This document shows positions 45,370 through 45,477 of a DNA stretch of 45,477 bases, one piece after another (the first letter of the stretch is position 1; the number at the start of each line of letters is the position of its first letter). Both the position numbers and the translations under genes were made by a program. The notes under the pieces were generated by a model that was not told the DNA's origin, ran no database searches, and saw nothing but the letters and a program-made list of their open reading frames with translations. This DNA is from Schoenoplectus triqueter (lineage: Eukaryota > Streptophyta > Magnoliopsida > Poales > Cyperaceae), in assembly GCA_964058805.1 (NCBI GenBank), contig CAXKVV010000897.1, positions 1-45,477 of the forward strand. The letters are read 5' to 3'.

Positions 45370-45477
45370 CTGTCATTGAAAACAAAATTTTTGTTACCTT
45401 CATGTAAGGTGGTCCAATATACAAGATAAGCAAACACAAATAACATTTCGGCAATAATAGATGTGCAATTGTGAATC

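Overview
This is nuclear DNA of a flowering plant. Genes are interrupted by GT-AG introns, intergenic DNA is AT-rich, and the window holds plant-only families (a NAC factor, chloroplast Psb27, a clade-E-like PP2C, an ABCG half transporter) plus typical plant Copia, hAT, MULE and MITE remnants. Coding GC is moderate, so it does not look like a grass; I cannot name the species.

Layout. 1-4250: a weak spliced unit on the minus strand with a CT-rich leader and a last exon resembling the acidic tail of the Hsp90 co-chaperone p23. 4250-8520: Copia-type retrotransposon wreckage on both strands, with a tRNA-Met primer-binding site and a foldback. 8822-9483: a broken CYP97B-like cytochrome P450 on the plus strand. 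11244-14521: two related short basic-protein ORFs on the minus strand, separated by two terminal-inverted-repeat elements. 16987-19633: a complete five-exon PP2C phosphatase gene (minus). 19.7-37.4 kb: a repeat-rich block with a satellite-like array, three families of foldback elements set in TA/GA/CA microsatellites, another Copia gag, a hAT element with 8-bp target duplications, LTR-like debris and a MULE transposase remnant. 37417-39373: a complete three-exon NAC transcription factor (minus). 40030-41573: a complete two-exon PSB27 gene (plus), divergent from NAC with 656 bp between the start codons and a G-box/I-box cluster between them. 42767-45369: the 3' four exons of an ABCG half transporter (minus), whose 5' end lies outside the window.

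The strongest structural observations are: (i) two 633-635-bp hAT-like elements, one in the PSB27 intron with a perfect 8-bp target duplication, both loaded with ACGTG motifs; (ii) a cluster of roughly 400-bp hairpin elements flanked by simple repeats; (iii) a pair of small proteins sharing a W-x-F-x-PMPSRL-x-NMS tail; (iv) a likely conserved PP2C-PSB27 neighbourhood, opened here by about 20 kb of transposons and a NAC gene. The intact genes do not form one pathway: they cover signalling (PP2C, NAC), photosystem II assembly (PSB27) and export (ABCG).
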